A stretch of 64,000 nucleotides of DNA from Nocardia speluncae NBRC 108251 (GTDB lineage Bacteria > Actinomycetota > Actinomycetes > Mycobacteriales > Mycobacteriaceae), in the NCBI RefSeq assembly GCF_001613245.1, contig NZ_BDBZ01000007.1, positions 186,001 to 250,000 on the forward strand, in the 5' to 3' direction. How positions within the stretch are numbered: position 1 is the first letter of the stretch; each line of letters starts with the position of its first letter. Positions 63,808 to 64,000 of this stretch are shown here, one piece after another. Made by a program: the position numbers and the translations under genes. The notes below the pieces were generated by a model, which saw nothing but the letters and a program-made list of their open reading frames with translations, was not told the DNA's origin and did not search any database.

Positions 63808-64000
63808 GTGAGGTGGGCAGTGGCGGACACGGGTGATGGTGGTGCAATTCTGTGTCCGCTCGGTCCGGATGGCCGGCCTGCGGGAGCGGTGGTTCACGAG
63901 CCTTCACTCGCCGAAGCGGTGCGTACGCGCCCCGAGGTCGAGAGGTGGGTGTGGCGTTCCACTGCCGGTATCTACCGATCGCTGCTGGCGGCGGATGTGC
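63808..64000 (+). CDS. DNA polymerase I-like 3'-5' exonuclease/polymerase, 5' end only
   Basis: The first 64 codons (from GTG 63808) of a gene that runs off the window. The visible part, RWAVADTGDGGAILCPLGPD with VRTRPEVERWVWRSTAGIY and LLAADV, resembles the N-terminus of the PolA-related 'bifunctional 3'-5' exonuclease/DNA polymerase' of actinobacteria (from memory). No ribosome site is clear. The rest is needed to confirm the call. Confidence 0.55.
   Translation, partial: MRWAVADTGDGGAILCPLGPDGRPAGAVVHEPSLAEAVRTRPEVERWVWRSTAGIYRSLLAADV

Overview
The window reads as chromosomal DNA from a high-GC Corynebacteriales actinomycete, most likely Nocardia or a close relative (inferred from gene content, not from a search). 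Supporting signs are F420-dependent oxidoreductases of two families, a mycothiol-type MDMPI protein, an IdeR/DtxR-type iron box, many GTG starts, frequent 4-base ATGA/GTGA overlaps, and several genes whose start codon lies 5-7 bases after a TAnnnT -10 hexamer (leaderless transcription). I see no rRNA, tRNA, CRISPR array, insertion sequence or prophage.

Layout. 1-9.3 kb: the end of a small gene, a large ATP-binding LuxR regulator, small membrane proteins, an AI-2E family permease, a SulP transporter and an alkyl sulfatase. 9.3-17.6 kb: a complete kdp potassium-uptake operon on the minus strand in the order 27-codon ORF, kdpF, kdpA, kdpB, kdpC, kdpD, kdpE; KdpC carries a large four-cysteine insertion. 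18.3-22.7 kb: metY, then a divergent P450-TetR pair with a likely leaderless, operator-controlled promoter, and an MDMPI-type protein. 22.8-26.5 kb: a four-gene glycine-betaine/osmolyte-type ABC importer. 26.6-31.2 kb: a PLP decarboxylase, a UsfY-like membrane protein, a ChaB-like gene coupled to a 39-codon ORF, an F420/FMN oxidoreductase and glycerate kinase.

31.7-39.6 kb holds carbon metabolism: a tartrate/D-malate-type dehydrogenase overlapping a semialdehyde dehydrogenase, a trpB without trpA, a DHA2 efflux pump, and a hydroxyacid dehydrogenase overlapping an HMG-CoA-lyase-like enzyme. The dehydrogenase and glycerate kinase could together take tartrate to phosphoglycerate. 40-50 kb: an F420 LLM enzyme, an alpha/beta hydrolase, an AraC regulator, a YhgE-like lipoprotein that lacks the usual membrane half, a DapB-like dehydrogenase with an AhpD-like partner, an SDR remnant fused in an operon to a catalase-fold protein, a LexA paralogue coupled to a NUDIX hydrolase, a GNAT and a TPR-plus-channel-like membrane protein.

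50.3-55.1 kb is the most intriguing part: a tight four-gene operon matching the uncharacterised SCO2524-SCO2523-SCO2522-SCO2521 set of actinobacteria, with a ParA/MinD-like protein whose P-loop lysine is arginine, divergent from a CPA1 Na+/H+ antiporter across a region with a 15-base palindrome. 57-64 kb: a gene remnant, a MarR/MMPL divergent pair around a perfect palindrome, an FmdE-like gene behind an iron box, a VOC protein, a DoxX-like protein with seventeen 11-residue repeats, an Acg-like nitroreductase, and the start of a DNA polymerase I-like gene that runs off the end.
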